Origin: YA12-FULL-51-18 sp041665305
GTDB taxonomy: Bacteria > Elusimicrobiota > Elusimicrobia > Elusimicrobiales > UBA9959
DNA: 5,993 bases
Direction: 5' to 3'
Assembly: GCA_041665305.1 (NCBI GenBank)
Contig: JBAYJD010000086.1
Location: 1-5,993 of the forward strand
Made by a program: the position numbers and the translations under genes. Below the pieces are notes generated by a model. That model had not been told where the DNA came from, made no database searches, and saw only the letters and a list, made by a program, of their open reading frames with translations. Shown here piece by piece: positions 5,868-5,993 of the stretch (position 1 is the first letter of the stretch; every line of letters starts with the position of its first letter).

Positions 5868-5904
5868 GGTGGTAATCCGCCCCGCGCATGAGTTAAGCGC
5901 GGGG
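5868..5904 (+). other. Structured GC-rich hairpins downstream of the DUF218 gene
   Basis: CCCCGCGC (5880-5887) pairs perfectly with GCGCGGGG (5897-5904) around the 9-nt loop ATGAGTTAA. Just upstream, GGTGG (5868-5872) can pair with CCGCC (5877-5881), which shares two bases with the first stem, so the two helices compete at their junction. No U-run follows, so termination by this hairpin alone is unlikely. It may belong to a 5' leader or small RNA starting at the promoter-like box overlapping the stop codon. Confidence 0.4.
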
Positions 5905-5940
5905 TGCGACAGAGGAGAGATTTCCGCTTCGAGGGGTTCA

Positions 5941-5976
5941 GCGCAGCGACCAAGCGAAGCGCAGGGAGCAAGCGAC
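5941..5976 (+). repeat. Two-copy 18-bp imperfect tandem repeat
   Basis: GCGCAGCGACCAAGCGAA (5941-5958) is followed directly by GCGCAGGGAGCAAGCGAC (5959-5976), identical at 15 of 18 positions. The second copy contains AGGGAG, placed 9 nt before ATG 5978, so it also looks like the ribosome-binding region of a gene that would begin MKRGA and run off the window. There are too few copies to call a repeat family, and the function is unknown. Confidence 0.6.
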
Positions 5977-5993
5977 GATGAAACGGGGGGCAG

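Noticed and set aside
5880..5910. Intrinsic terminator for the hppA-DUF218 unit
   Set aside because: The 8-bp GC hairpin is strong but is followed by TGCGAC, not a T-run.
5851..5993. Known structural RNA (RNase P RNA, tmRNA, SRP RNA, 6S RNA, 5S rRNA) or a common riboswitch
   Set aside because: Hallmark sequences such as GAGGAAAGTCC of RNase P RNA are missing. GAGGAGAG at 5913-5920 only superficially resembles it.
1..5993. CRISPR arrays, insertion sequences, prophage or defence genes
   Set aside because: No spaced repeats, transposase motifs, terminal inverted repeats or accessory-type genes are visible. Apart from the final 143 nt, all genes are core or conserved families.

Overview
The window is a bacterial core-gene region with every recognised gene on the + strand. 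It is moderately GC-rich by eye, with strong G/C preference at third codon positions, which is why long antisense shadow reading frames appear. The order end of tuf, rpmG, tRNA-Trp, secE, nusG, rplK, rplA is the classic bacterial translation/transcription cluster. The phylum cannot be fixed from this alone. The zinc-type L33, the short single-span SecE, the divergent membrane pyrophosphatase and the break after rplA suggest a deep-branching lineage. Elusimicrobiota or a related group is my guess, at low confidence.

Region 1 (1-2519): the C-terminal 47 residues of EF-Tu, then L33, tRNA-Trp(CCA), SecE, NusG, L11 and L1. Spacings are short: secE and nusG abut, nusG-rplK is 27 nt and rplK-rplA is 80 nt. 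The genes are probably co-transcribed, with the tRNA cut out of the transcript. The tuf-rpmG, rpmG-tRNA and rplK-rplA gaps can all fold. The rplK-rplA gap holds a two-helix structure with an asymmetric loop that is a candidate L1 autoregulatory site.

Region 2 (2520-2619): the cluster ends at a strong intrinsic terminator (about 2540-2585). rplJ, rplL and rpoBC, which usually follow rplA, are absent here. An extended -10-like box lies in the terminator loop and could start transcription of the next unit.

Region 3 (2620-5850): a long membrane-bound proton-pumping pyrophosphatase with a predicted signal peptide and altered motifs typical of a divergent branch of the family. It is followed 21 nt later by an ElyC/SanA/YdcF-type (DUF218) membrane protein. 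The two may form a small envelope/energy operon, but a functional link is only inferred.

Region 4 (5851-5993): no confident gene. A good -10 box overlaps the stop codon of the DUF218 gene. It is followed by a GC-rich hairpin and an 18-bp tandem repeat, then an ATG with a ribosome-binding site at the window edge. This could be the leader of the next gene or a small structured RNA; I could not match it to a known RNA family.
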